This document shows, in pieces, positions 33,956 to 46,300 of a DNA stretch of 64,000 nucleotides (positions are counted from its first letter, which is position 1; each line of letters starts with the position of its first letter). Under the pieces are notes generated by a model. That model was not told the DNA's origin. It worked only from the letters and a program-made list of their open reading frames with translations, and did no database searches. Both the position numbers and the translations under genes were made by a program. This stretch comes from Tetrapyrgos nigripes (lineage: Eukaryota; Basidiomycota; Agaricomycetes; Agaricales; Campanellaceae). The DNA lies in contig JAACJM010000066.1 in NCBI GenBank assembly GCA_013368315.1, forward strand, positions 248,001 through 312,000. The letters run 5' to 3'.

Positions 33956-36900
33956 ATGGGTCCAAAAACCAAGAAAACAGATCATATAATCAACGGAAAT
34001 GGCTTAACTAAGTGTAGAATCTGCTTCCAAAAGTATCATTGGAAGGGAATTGCAAGACAGGAGTTGGCATGTCAGAGGGATAATCAGGATATGCAGGATA
34101 TGCAGGACACAGTGAAGTATTATACTGAGCATCTAAATGGTAAGTGTAACTGAGTATTAATGCTTGGTCAGACCTAGAATTTACCTCAATTCCTGACGCT
34201 GGCATGTCTTTCCATCTACTATGTGTATATTACCAAACCAATGGAGTCTTCAGCAGGATCTCATAGCAGACTTCAGGGATCTGGTTTGCCTTTAGTAGAT
34301 GATGAACCTCAAGATAGGGAGTTTGAAGATTTCCAGGCTGCCATTCTTGGTGTGTAGATATGATCCAGTCTTTATCTGACCCTAAACACTGTCTGACATC
34401 AAGATAGACACTTTTGAGAATCTAGCCTTTGAATCCTCTGAGGAAGTCAATGCTAGAGTCCTCAAGAATGATATCAAGACTGAATTTCATCCAGATAACA
34501 ATCAACGCACAACAATCCAGAATTTCAAAGATTTTGGATTTGGAAAAGCTCCAGAGCCATGGATTCCAACAGATTTACTCCTTGGCAACCTTTCCATTCA
34601 CGACTTGACTTTGAAGTTGCAGAATTTGCCTTACATGCAGGTCTTTCTTCAAACTTCACTGAGGACCTCATCAAGTTGCTGTGCCGTTGTTGGGATAAGC
34701 CTGATCCACATGATGTTTTTACTATTGAATCTGCTTCTGAGATGCAGAAATTATGGGATCTTGCTGCTGTCAAGACTCTCCAGGTACTTAAATCTACACT
34801 TCTATTTCTGAAATTTATTTACTTAAAATATTAGAACAGTTCCAGAAAGCACCTATCACTCTTGAATACAAAGGTGAAGGAAAGAGCTTTGATGTGCATT
34901 TTCAGCCACTGTGGGACTGGGCAGAAGAAATTGCCACAAGCAAGAAATTGGCAGCACATCTCAATTGGGATGCTCATATTCTCTCCAAGTTTGATGGACA
35001 GAAATAGGAGCAGTTCATTGAGGAACCTTGGACTGCAAACTCCTGGTGGCATATTCAGGTTTGGGATGCATTATCTCATATCTGCATCTTCAATCAGCTG
35101 ACTGAGTTGTCTTGGCTGTTGCAGCATGAACTTCCCAAAAATGCAAAACCATTTTTTATCATTCTTTATGCTGACAAAAACAAGCTTTCATCTTTTGGTA
35201 CTCAGAAGGGCTATCCAGTCATTGCACAATGTGCTAATCTACCATCTGATATTCGAAATGGAACAGGGGTAGGTGGTGGGAGACTCGTAGGCTGGCTTCC
35301 AATTGTGAGTACCTCTGAATATCTTATGACAATACTAATATTTTGATTGATAGGTTGATGAAGACACTGCAGAGGCTGGGAAAACAGGCTTTGTAAATTT
35401 CAAAAATGCAGTATGGCATGCTTCGGTTGGCAAGATTTTGGAATCCATTATTCCTCACTCTGAAACAGGCTGTACTCTAAAATGTGGTGATGATCACATT
35501 AGATGCTTGTTTCCAATTCCATATATATTATCATCTGATTATGAGGAACAGTAAGTTTCAAAACATTACTGTATTCTGCATTTTGAATTTTATTTGCTGA
35601 TATTTCATCATGTCAACAGATGTGTTATGGCATTGATTCAAGGTCTAGGAGGATTATGCCCTTGTCGCAAATGCCTGGTGTCTAAAAATGAACTCTCTGA
35701 TCTCAAAAATACTTTTCCATTACAAAACGTTCAGGAAACATGCCTCCTCATGAAGAAGGTGCATGCCAGCAGAACAGCCACAGAAAAAGATGGGCTTACT
35801 AAAGAGTTTGATCTCAGACCAGTCCCTGTAGTTCTAATTCTTTACTCAAGATTCCCTTGCTAATGTTTTACTTATTTTCTTTAGAATGTATTTTTTGATA
35901 TCAAATTCATGGATCCATACATGGCTTGTTCTTTTGATGAACTCCATTTTGACAGTGGAGGCCTACGGAGTGATCATTTATTTGCTCAGTTCAAGAGGCA
36001 TTTGGATGAGATGACTGGCCAGGAGGCAAGATCTGCAGCAGTCAAAATTGATTCAAGGTAAGCATGATTTTTCTAATCAGATATATATATCTGCAACATG
36101 AATTTGAAGGTTCTCAAATATGCTATCTTGGAGTACACTGAATCACTTCAAATCTGTTACCAATACATCATTCAATGATGGCTCAAAGCACAGGGACATC
36201 TCAAAGGTAACACTTTCAAGAGTTTTATATAATATTTCAGCAAACTCATGTCTCAATCTAGATTTTTCTGTATGCTGCACATGATGTTTTTCAATCTAAT
36301 GCAGCACGTCAGCTTTTGAGATGTCTGAGAGCTTATCTCAACATGACTATGTATGGCTCCTTCAGACAGAAACAACAACTGCAGAAGGCAGAAAAGCTGT
36401 ATTGAAATTCTCTGAAATGATATCAGTGAGTTTGTTGCCTTCTAAATCTTGCAGTCCTTATTGAGAGGCTTATCCGTTTGTATGTAGGTCTATGAGCCCA
36501 TGAGCTCAAGATCAGAGAGCGTTGAAGTAGCCAAGAAATCCTGGAATTTTATCAAAATGCACTATCATATTCATCAGTTTGATGACATCTTTGAGAATGG
36601 AGTCTCATGTGTCTTTGGAACAAAGATAAATGAGAAAATGCACAGGCCTCTACGAAAAATCTATCATGAAAGGACTAATTTCAAGAATGTTGCAGATCAA
36701 GTAAGTCTTTGAATATGTACTGTATCTAATTTACTCATAAAGTACATACTACAGATTATGTGAATACAGCAGCAATTTATGGTCTCGGTCACTATCCACT
36801 CTGTGATTGATGACCTTGATGATTACACAGCAAGATTAGCTGAAGTGAATTCTGAATCAGATCAGGAGGGTGTTATGAAGGAGAATAGTTTTTATCTTGG

Positions 36901-37350
36901 AGCAGAACAGAAAAGCATAGCATTCCAGGATTTGGAGAACCTTCACAAATCTGAACCACCATTCTCCAGAGAATTCCTCACAAGACATCTCTCAGCTCAT
37001 CAAATTTCACTTCCTGGGGGACAGATTGTTAAATTCAGAGCCTCTGACTCGGTATGTTGTAGCAATTAATATCTTATTCAAGTACAAGCTTATCTGAAAT
37101 TTTGACAACAGATAACCCCTTATCAGTATCTCAAAACATACTTTGAATCTTTGGAGACTTGGCATCCAGAGGTTAATCACCTCCACTGCAACCCCAGCTT
37201 CTACAGAAAACCTCGTTTTGATTTTGTTCTTTTCCACACAATAGGCAATGAATTTATGTTCGCACAACTTCTCTATATGTTTTCTTGCAGTGTTGGGGGA
37301 GATTCTTATGCTATTGCATTTGTTCAACCATACAAGGTAGTGCGTAATTG
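33956..37350 (+). pseudogene. Plavaka transposase
   Basis: Many exons with short introns. N-terminal zinc-finger-like CRICFQKYHWKG (34,015). Then the Plavaka hallmarks: FTPWQPFHSRLDFEVAEFAL (34,567), FFIILYADKNKLSSFGTQKGYPV (35,150), CANLPSDIRNGTGVGGGRLVGWLP (35,230), GKTGFVNFKNAVWHAS (35,380), FPIPYILSSDYEEQ and CPCRKCLV (35,512-35,685), DPYMACSFDELHFDSGGL (35,915), then VYEPMSSRSESVEVAKKSW and FGTKINEKMHRPLRKIYHERTN (36,490-36,690). Broken: TAG at 35,006 inside FDGQK_EQF, a frame change near 34,550, and decay after 37,350. Catalytic Asp residues of this DDE-type family cannot be assigned by eye. Confidence 0.85.
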
Positions 37351-37788
37351 ATCTGCTGATGACAAAAGGCTGGGTCTCCTCTGAATTAAAAAGGAGGCTC
37401 AGACACAATTCATTCCCATCCAGTCAATTGTTCAAGGAATTCGTCACTCCAGCTGTCAATGATTCTTCAGGATCAACAGATCGGTTTGTCCTGGATGTGC
37501 TAGACAGAGACATGTTTCTTAGAATGAAGAGGCTGTATCTGGATTTCACACAAGTCTTATGATGTAAAATCATTACCTACATGTTTTTCTATTTGTAGAA
37601 AGTTCAAAGAAAAATGACACACAAATACAGTTCATGAAAAGCTTAATCTTGACTCATAGTATCCCAAACTCTGATGCAGAAGGTTGCCTTGAGGAAGGCT
37701 TATTTTTGGCGCATACGTACATAAACCAACACCCACTCTGGTACGGTTTTGAACATACTCAGTTCTGCACTCCCATCTCAACTCCTAC

Positions 37789-39420
37789 ATGTCTGACAAT
37801 GAATTTGGTGAATTTGACAATGCGCATGAGGATGACAATGATCTCCCTGCTCTCATTCTTCCACCGATGGGTAGTAGTCCAGCTGTGGTTTACCAAGTGC
37901 GCAAACACTCTAGCATCTCATTCTTGAACATTTCTGATCCGGAATATTTTCTTTTTAGTGACTCCAAGAGGCTCACTTACAGAATCAAACTCTATGTCAA
38001 TGCAATTCTGAGCTTTGTCTTCTCATTAGTATGCTCAAAAGCACGAAAAGCGAAAAGCATGGATAAGGCCGAAAGTGCAAAGCCCCTGTCAATCCTACCC
38101 TAGCTCCCTGGATGACTCAGATCACTACATCAGCAAACATGTGGATGGTGATGAATGAACTGTGGATTAATGTTGACGTTTTCAACTATCCAGTACCTGC
38201 TGATCTTCCTGATCCATTTTTGCCTGCTTGGTTCGTGGACAAGAACACATACACGGTGGGAATGATCGCAGAATTGCATCGTCATCTTCAAGAGCCACAA
38301 TTGCAGGAGTTTGCAGTAACTTTACCAGCATTCAAATCTGAGGTATGTGACACCTTCTTACTTCATTTGCTCTTCGTACCATTTGTTTTGAAACTATCTA
38401 CCTTCATTCAATAGTTCCAAAAGGCTGTCAACAACCATTGCATGCACACCACTGATCGCATTCAACAACATGCCACTATCATTTTATGTGAACTTTCACC
38501 TCCTGCCTGCATTGCAGTGTCAAAATCAGGTGAAGAGTGTGCTGAGTCTGAACTACTCAAGTCCCTGTGGACACAAGGAAAGAAAGACGTTAGTGACAAG
38601 AAACTTGCCCCTATTTTCTTTCCTGACCAAATCATGAACCCACATACAACTTTTTTATATGTGTCCATCAACTAATGATCTTGTAGATCATTCGTATCAA
38701 CCTTTTTGCCCCTTCCGCTATCAAGAATCTGGATGCAATGATAGCTGGAAAACATCTGGTTGGGTTCCAGTGGGGAGTACGTAGTGTCAACGCATCTTGC
38801 ATTGCTTGGTCTGCAATCTTGGTACGTTTCCATCAAGTTTTCATGATATACTTACTGAAAATCTTTCAAAGCTTCGTTTCATGGTTTCACCTGACAAAGA
38901 GTTCACTGAAGTTGGCACTGTATAACATATCCCATATCGGGAGCATTTCCAAGCATATCGCAAGATGATTACATTAGCAGAGTCAAAAGGTACACCTTGG
39001 GCGAAGTCATTATATGACTATTACAATCAACGAGTTTTTGCTGGTGTTTCTGGGATGGATTTCACTGCCTCTGCCTCTTCGAGTGCTGCAATTGATGAGC
39101 TTGACAAATTGATGCAGCACCTCATGGCACCTACCCCTTCTGATGTCACATTTCCAATAACCCTCCTCACATCATTTCCTCCTCAACCAATGTTCCTGCC
39201 ATTAATCTGATTTGCGATTCAGATCCCAACACCCAGACAGCCTCTCAAGCAGATGTTGCTCTGACAGATGATGATGAGATTGAATCAGCTGGACCCAGAT
39301 CATTGACATCAAAGCCACCTCATGGGTGTGGGTGTGGGTGTGGAGGCAGTGGTGCTCGAGGAAAAGGAAAGGCTACAGATAGGGCTCCTGAAGCTGAAAC
39401 TGAAAGGCCAGTATGTTCTA
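37789..39420 (+). pseudogene. Second gene of the Plavaka element (accessory ORF, possibly DUF6698-like)
   Basis: Begins MSDNEFGEFDNAHEDDND (37,789), then a spliced series: NMWMVMNELWINVDVFNYPVP (38,140), FVDKNTYTVGMIAELHRHLQE, CELSPPACIAVSKSGEE, GVRSVNASCIAWSAIL (38,778), RFMVSPDKEFTEVGTV then TAA (38,922), and MITLAESKGTPWAKSLYDYYNQRVF (38,965). It ends with an unusual Gly/Cys tail HGCGCGCGGSGARGKGK near 39,330. The order VNASCIAW, VRF, YYNQRVF recalls the basidiomycete-specific family DUF6698, from memory only. Function unknown; one stop and frame breaks make it a pseudogene. Confidence 0.6.
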
Positions 39421-40013
39421 CGCACTCCAGGAGAACTTAGATACTTGGGAATTTAGCATCAATCATGATCATTGCAGTATAATTGTATAATCTCACCTCT
39501 GTTATGCTTGAAATACATTGTTTGGTACATATAGCAGTTGTAATAAGTGAACAAGAGGAGATGGCAAAGTGTGAAGTGACTGTGTCACACAGTGTCAGTC
39601 TTCAAGTTGCCGCAGTCTGCAGTATATGAGCCTTCAAGAGCACGTCTACTAAAGCTTGAGGTCATGAACTAATACAGGCAAATGGCCTAGCTGTCTATCA
39701 TGTCTCAAAGGCAGGCATTTGTGGTTGTGCCCTGTGTGGGCTCGAATCCAGGCAATGACATGTTGATAATATCAACAACTCATTAAAGCAATGAATATGA
39801 ATAGATTTTTGCTCCGATGCCTTCGCTAAACTGGCTCAGGTTATTGAACCCCTGCCCCCAGCTGCCTCCCCTCATAATCAATTATAACAGCCTCAACCCT
39901 TGCCAATATAATGATTTTCATTATCTTAATAATCATGTTATTACAGTTGCTGGCCATTATTCCCGTTATGATGTATTGTGCCATGTCATGATGTCATTTC
40001 AAAAGTTCTGACA

Positions 40014-41257
40014 TATAGCCCCTAGGGCTGTATGAGATTCACAATAGTCTGATGACTTTGAGATCTTAGACAATTGTATGAGTGCACTATTTTTATTAGA
40101 AGTGTGAAATACTTGCCAGAAAGCCATAGTTTCATCACCATCAATATAGATTTCCACATCTGATTCTGAACCAAGACTAACACCATCATCATTGGCCAGG
40201 TATCCAGACGATATGGAGATATTGATAGCATCTGCCAGAGATGAGGGACCAGCTTCTTCTTCTAGAGGTACATCATAGCAAGGTTTCTTTGAAGTATTTC
40301 CAGATTCATCAGATTCCTTTTTCATATTCTCGAGGATTGGATCTGTGAACATATGAGACATTCTGTCTTGCCACATTTTGTATGCAACACTCAGAGGAAT
40401 ATAATTAAAGGATCCTTCTTCGCTATGATCTGAAGATGTAGAATCTGATGACACAGTAGAAGATGAACCTGAAACAGCTTTCCATTTCTTATGAGAAGAT
40501 GACGAAGCTTTGGTATGATGAACAATAGATGTAGGTAAAGGTAGAGTGCAAATAAAGTCAGGATGTAACAATATATCATGAAGTTGAGTGTTTAGGGTAA
40601 CACCATTTGTGCGCATAATGGATTGAGCAGGAGTAGGCCAGTAAGCCCTTTCAATGAAGGAAGGAGGCTTTGAAGGGACTGGCTCATGTTTTTTAAACTG
40701 CTGTGGAATCCATTTATTGTTGCGCATATCAGACAAAGCTTTATTCATGATATAACAGCAATAATACTCAACCTCTTCTTCGATTTGTTTCTGAATGGGA
40801 CAAATTATTTCTTCATGATCAAACCATTGGTTTGTCATATCTTCATCACCATTGAGATCCTCTTTTGCTTGAAGATAAGGTTCTGTATGAGTACCATCAG
40901 AATTGTATGTATAATCCCAAATTTCAGCTAGCTTATGGGTCATATGATGAGCTTCTACTTGGAGAAAACTCTGAAAATCAACTGTCTCCTGTGCAAGTTC
41001 ATTGATCATGAGTCTCTCATAATGAGTACAAATGAAGTAACCCAAAATTGATTGTGGTCTGACCTGTTTAGCTAAGTTCCACTTTACTCTTTCTTTCAAA
41101 GAATCATTGTTTTTGTCAACAAAGAGATCTGATTGAACAATCAGGAAATGATGATAAGGAAGAAGTTCATAAATAGGCTGCTCACATTTCTCCAGTTGGT
41201 AATCAGTATCACTGATCCCGATTGGATCTAATGTAGTTGATTTGTTACAAAGTCTTT
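40014..41257 (-). pseudogene. Copia-A extra domain between gag and protease, unknown function
   Basis: Not a standard copia domain and not recognised. An open minus frame of more than 390 codons runs from about 41,250 into the Plavaka end: QPIYELLPYHHFLIVQSDLF, LKERVKWNLAKQVRPQ, TVDFQSFLQVEAHHMTHKLAEI, NQWFDHEEIICPIQKQIEEEVEYY, ALSDMRNNKWIPQQFKK, then a Ser-rich acidic part and MWQDRMSHMFTDPILENMKK. The homologous part of copia-B at 63,420-64,000 is clearly similar. It probably belongs to the gag-pol polyprotein. Confidence 0.7.
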
Positions 41258-41517
41258 ATAGAACTTTGTATAGTACATGGGGTGGATCTGCTACTATAAC
41301 TGGAGCACTGTACACATCAACCATAGTACTTAGAATAAGCATATCCTATTCATAAGTACTTAGCTTTATTGTACTGGTGTGTACACTTAGTCCACTAGCA
41401 CTTTAACTAGCAGTTCGGGACTCACTCTAGTTCTTTATATACCAATTGAAGTGGTGAACCAGCTTTCTAACCACCAATTAACATTTCTATATGCGAATTT
41501 TGTACAGCATATCAGTG
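41258..41517. other. 260-bp segment in copia-A without counterpart in copia-B
   Basis: Homology with copia-B stops after LFLMD(C/R)I (41,519) and resumes at about 41,257. The intervening text is unrelated to copia-B and on the minus strand has a TATATAAAG box and a CAATAAAG signal about 100 bases later, as in a small LTR. No target duplication found; it replaced part of the gag C-terminus. Confidence 0.45.
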
Positions 41518-41518
41518 G

Positions 41519-42208
41519 AATGCAATCCATCAAGAAAAGAGCCCTAAACTTGTCATCGACAGTAAATCCATAGGCTTTAAGATGTGTGAGAACTGCTCCC
41601 AGAGTGGTTTGCAGGATCTTTCTTCTCATCAAGTGTCCAAGACATGAATTCTTTAAAGTCTAAGAACCAAGAAGTTGGGCCAGGAGTACTATACTTCTTG
41701 TCTATTTTTTCCCAAAGCATAGACGAGGTCCAATCACCTTTTGCTTTAGCACAAGTGTTCTCTTCTTGTTCTTCTTTAGTGAACTCTCTCATCTCCAAAC
41801 CCACATCATTCAGAAGAAAGGAACAAATATAACTGATAGCCTGTTCATCTTTATCATCCCAAGAGCTTTGAAGCTTGTAGGTTTCAACTAGTTCCCGATC
41901 ACATTTTTTAACCAATATTTGATATTGAGCCAATTGAGTATTATATGTTCGTATGGTTGGGGTGTAGATAAAGCATTAAAAGCCTCATTAGAAAGGAATT
42001 GAAATCCTACAGGAGAGGAAGGTGCATTACCTGTTTTGGTGGGACTAGTGTTCACATAACGCTTCTGGGTACCCTGAGCAATCCTGCTAAGCCCTTTGGC
42101 TTCAAGGAGGTGGGTGATAGCATAGTTCCATTGCTCATAATTGGTGGTGTTGAGCATAGGGATGTTGAAGATGCTCTCAGAGTTGTTGTTAGCATTGTTG
42201 GAAGACAT
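41519..42208 (-). pseudogene. Copia-A gag
   Basis: Start MSSNNANNNSESIFNIPMLN at 42,208, then NYEQWNYAITHLLEAKGLSRI, a frameshift near 41,930, and LVETYKLQSSWDDKDEQAISYICSF to WFLDFKEFMSW and YGFTVDDKFRALFLMD. Clearly the same protein as copia-B gag (UBN2-like copia gag). The C-terminal part is replaced by the 260-bp segment. Confidence 0.85.
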
Positions 42209-43014
42209 GTCGATCTATGAAGCATCAATCAATAAAGATGTGCATTCAATAGGTCACAAGTACCAAGGAACATCGAAGGGTCTAATACAACCACAATAAT
42301 TCCTTCTCCTTTCTGAGCAAATGCCCCAGACAAGGAATGTACATAATACATTTGCATTAATCAACTATATGCCAGTAGAAAACTGCTCATAGGTACATGC
42401 ACATAATGGAATCCTATATTAACTTCTTCATCAGTGCTTCTCAATCAATTCCACACTGTCAGAGACCATACTCTTGACAGAGAAGTCGCAATATTGACTG
42501 TAGTGGCACAGTACTTCCTAATGGGTGTAGAGATGCCTTAAAGCATATAGGGGAACACTATTTAACTACTGTTTTTCTATAGATCTAGATCAGCAACTTT
42601 TATAAACACCCCTGGCTCATCCAAATGACTACAGAGTTTTGCCTGAGTGCGAAAAACAGTCCCACACTAAAGTGGAGGCTGCAAAGCATGCTAGTCACTC
42701 TGCATACAACAATCTGTAGATCCATAAGGGTTCCACAAATAATTGTTACAGTAAAGTGACTTATCTAGACCTATAACTAAACCAGCAAAGAGTGCCTAAT
42801 GCAACTCTAAACTGAACCCTGGTTATATATTTTACCAGGCAATATAGATGAAGAAGAAGATAAAGCAAAACATCAATCCACCAACTGCACAACATTGAGT
42901 CCAACAGCTTACTTGGTGATGAGCTCACTGTTGACCTCAATAACATGATCCATCTTGACAACAGCAGTTGTATGGGACAAGACCAAACATCAATGGCCCT
43001 CAGGGCCCATGACC
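42209..43014 (-). other. Copia-A leader with tRNA primer-binding site and short upstream ORF
   Basis: Immediately after the LTR the minus strand reads GGTCATGGGCCCTGAGGGCC, equivalent to GGTTATGGGCCC in copia-B. A 14-codon ORF (42,953-42,909, MDHVIEVNSELITK) has a clear counterpart in copia-B and ends at a splice-donor-like GTAAGC. The rest of the leader has no coding potential. Confidence 0.65.
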
Positions 43015-43396
43015 TAATGAAGCAGCAACTAATCAGCATAGGGTGACCAGTAGAACATTGAGTAGAAAGCTTGTAGAGCTTAGATGCAAATTGCTTGGAG
43101 AGCAGATAGAACTAGATATTGTTCTGTAGTAAATACGACTTTACAGAGAGCTTTTATACAAGATAAAGAGCATGTAATTACTAATATCTACATCATCCAT
43201 GGACATACCTAGAGACTAAGAGAATACTGCCATTGGCCATATTGCTATCTACAGAGATATTACTATATACTAAGAGATAAGAGTAATGTCTGGAGAATGT
43301 CCTGGAGGACTAGCTATACTTATAGCTACATAGAAATTTCATAATAACTCCATATAGAATCATAATTACTATACATGGAAGGCATATATTTCAACA
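43015..43396 (-). repeat. Copia-A 5' LTR (382 bp)
   Basis: Same ends as the other copies but lacks 18 bases (TCAATGGAGCTCACTGAG) present in the 3' LTR, which fully explains 382 versus 400 bp. Confidence 0.9.
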
Positions 43397-46300
43397 AGTA
43401 GTTATACCCCTCAGATCTCTCAATCTCCTTCATGTTTGCAATAAAGCCCAGAACAACACTTGCATTTTATACATCAATGATCTCTGAGAGATGACATATC
43501 TTTCTGATACCTGTGTAGGTATAATGTCTGGAAACTTAACCTCCAGCAGCATCCGAGTTGGGCGAACACATCTGCAGAGGTAATTTGACAGGAAATTGAG
43601 CGAGAATGAATAGCAATAGGCGCTTGCCCTCTCGATCTTGAGCCTGAGGTCGAAAAACCTACATGAGCCTAGGTGGCAACCATACCCAATGTGATGCGCC
43701 ACTGGAAACCACGTTTGCGAAGGAAGTTGTAGGGATGGAGGCGTATATTGATTGGGAGGAGACGATGTTCATCAGCAAATGGGGTCATTTGCTGGCCGGC
43801 TTGTCCGGCTTGTGGCTGCTTGTCCGCTTGTCGCAACGATTTTGCACCAAAAACCGGATTTCTCGGTGCGTCCCCTGCACTCATTCTGTCAATTTAGTAC
43901 TTCCAAAAGTGTTCTTACGATATCAAAGCACTTTTTGAAGAAAGGGGAAGTGGAGTCATTGACCATACAAAGTGTGGTGACTGCTGAAATTTTGAACTTG
44001 TGGGAAAATAGACGTGGCCGGTTGCTGGTGAGCTGGTGAGCTTGTTGAGCTTGTACAAGCGCTCACAAGCAAGAGGGGAGAGATCTGCCAGATTTCGACA
44101 TAGTTCCCACGGGGAGAGGGGTCTAAGCGAGTGATGGCTGAAAGGCCGAATTCAATGACCTGGGTCCAACTACTCAGACTGGGAGACGTCGACGACTTAA
44201 GTCCTTAACTGAGCTCGTACAGCGCTCATTTTTCGATCAGTCGCGAAAACGATAGGATAGAGAAATTCCGGTCAAATTAAACAGAGTCCTAGGTACGTCT
44301 TTCACTGCTATGTGCTATGGATGTACAAGAATTCCCTATATCCCCAAGTATTCGTCGCCGGTTTCGCTGAGGACGAGGAGGAGGAGTGCAGTTATGTTTG
44401 GAGCCACTAGAAATTTCGGGTGGCCACTCCACTGCTCGTGTATATATACTTGTACTTGATTATGTGCTCGCGACAAGGGGGACCGAAAATTTTGTAACAT
44501 TACACAATGTCGAAAAATTTTTTAACGACCTCCAGGCTGCGACCGACCGACCGTACTTACCATATTTGGAAGGTTATTCTCACTGACTAATCACCGACTT
44601 ACCAAATTTGGCTAGTTCCTAGCGGATCAGATGCTGTTCGGATGAGCTACCTTCATCCGCGGATGATTGGTAGGTATACTTAAACATTTTAAGAACATCT
44701 ATTCACTGTGCTCAACCAATTTGAAGTACAGTACATGAAAATTATTGTAGTTCTGCGTCAGTTTGGCACATAGTAAGTTACAGTAAGGACAGTAAGTACA
44801 GCGGCAAGAGCATGAAAGTGCTTAGCCACTGAAATTTAATACACTATAGCAAACCTCAACCAGCCTTAAAACAGTCTAGACCAAGCCAAATTGAAGGTTT
44901 CCTTGGATTTGTGACCAAAACCGAGCCACCTGCAAGATGTGGATGCCTCCGTTGGCAACTAAGACATTTTAAGTGGCTCAAATGTCGCGCAAAACATAGG
45001 GTTCCAAAAATTTTTAGTGACCTGAGACTGCCGACCGACCGACCACCGGAGTGTGCCGGTCCGCAATCCCGGGTCCCCCTTGGCTCGCGATTGATTGGCG
45101 TTACTGGCAATATTTACATCTTGCAAGTTGGTATCATGATTTGGGTTCACGATAGGGCACCGAGAGTGAGAAAAGTGAAGGGTGCTTTGTTTGCTGCTGG
45201 CCTTCTTGTTGTCGTCGAGGCCACGAAGACAACGCGAAGACGGGACGACGTTGAAGCAAACGTCACAACGTGTCTATCATCTGACTTCGGCATAGTGCAA
45301 GGCCATCAACTCCGAATAGCCGACGCTTGTCAGAATCGGATAGATTTCTCCCCTCTTGCTCACAAGCGGCCGCCAGCAACCTGCCAGAAACCTGATAAGT
45401 TGGAAGCTGTGGATGTGCTGCCGGAGTACTATGAGAAACGGAATGGAAGAGAGAAAGATTTCAACGTAGCTCACAATTATCCCAACCAGGAATAGAGGTT
45501 GTCCGTTTGCAATCCATTTGGTCAGCCGTATAAGCTTGGCAAGCTAATACCGCCGCGGCGGAGACGGGTTAGAGAGCGAGGTTTATGGCATCTGCCACAG
45601 AATATACAGCGATATATTTCAGGACGTAAAGACGTAAAGAAGACATCCGTGACTACGCCCATGATGTCGAAAGTACATCGCTGAAACCCGTCGGCGTCGG
45701 TCAATTCTCAATGCTCAAGTTGAAATAGTACGAACCTCCGCCTGGAAATTGTCTGGAAAGGATTCTTCCCAAGGTATACCATAGGTAACTCAAAATAGGC
45801 TGTCGTAAGGGGTAAGTATCTCGGTCAACGAAATATACAGGTGCTACGTCAGAGACTCTTCAAGTTACCAGAACTGGAGAGACTGAATAGCCACTTGTCA
45901 ACGAACTTCGTAGTGGTAACTGGGATCCTCTGGCTAGCCAAATAGTTCCCAAGACCAACTCCAATTGAGCACCCTTAGCAGTATTAATTCTTACTGACAC
46001 GCTGCTTTTACTGAAGTCACGATGGAGACTCTGAGTCCGAACGCGGTAAAATGGTGGCTATATGAAGTTGTTCGTTGTTCAAGTAGATTTTGCCTACTCG
46101 GAACCCGGTAGATCGCTGTCATGAGTATCATGTTGAAAACTATTTCAAGGACTCCCCGAGTCGTATGAAAATCTCTGTCAATTCTGAGGTATTCCTAGAC
46201 TTAGCAACGAGATAAGCTCGGGAGACATGGGCGGCGTCATGAAACTCGAACGCTGGCGTCAAATTACATAGTGAACTATGCATACTTACTTGGATCTGGC

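Larger units (their letters stand above)
33736..40013 (+). mobile_element. Plavaka-type (CACTA-like) DNA transposon inserted in copia-A
   Basis: 6,278 bp with 12-bp perfect terminal inverted repeats TGTCAGAACTTT (33,736-33,747 and 40,002-40,013) flanked by TA on both sides. Removing it and one TA restores the copia reading frame (ALGAI-DNCTINV). It carries a spliced transposase and a second gene, both on the plus strand and both degraded. Subterminal regions are rich in TTATAATTGGC/GTTATAAC motifs. Confidence 0.9.
16866..43396 (-). mobile_element. Copia-A: Ty1/copia retrotransposon split by nested insertions
   Basis: Flanked by a perfect 5-bp duplication, AGTAG (16,861-16,865 and 43,397-43,401). 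Its own sequence totals about 7.8 kb: 5' LTR 43,015-43,396, leader, gag, an extra domain, protease, integrase, RT/RNase H and 3' LTR 16,866-17,265. The rest is later insertions: gypsy-A, two solo LTRs and a Plavaka transposon. Gene order (integrase before RT) and the GGGGGAGTGTTGAAATA purine tract plus LTR start are classical copia. Frameshifts, stops and lost catalytic residues show that it is dead. Confidence 0.92.

Noticed and set aside
44911..45495. 194-codon plus frame
   Set aside because: No domain, unusual composition and embedded in repeat-like GACCGACC sequence; likely chance.
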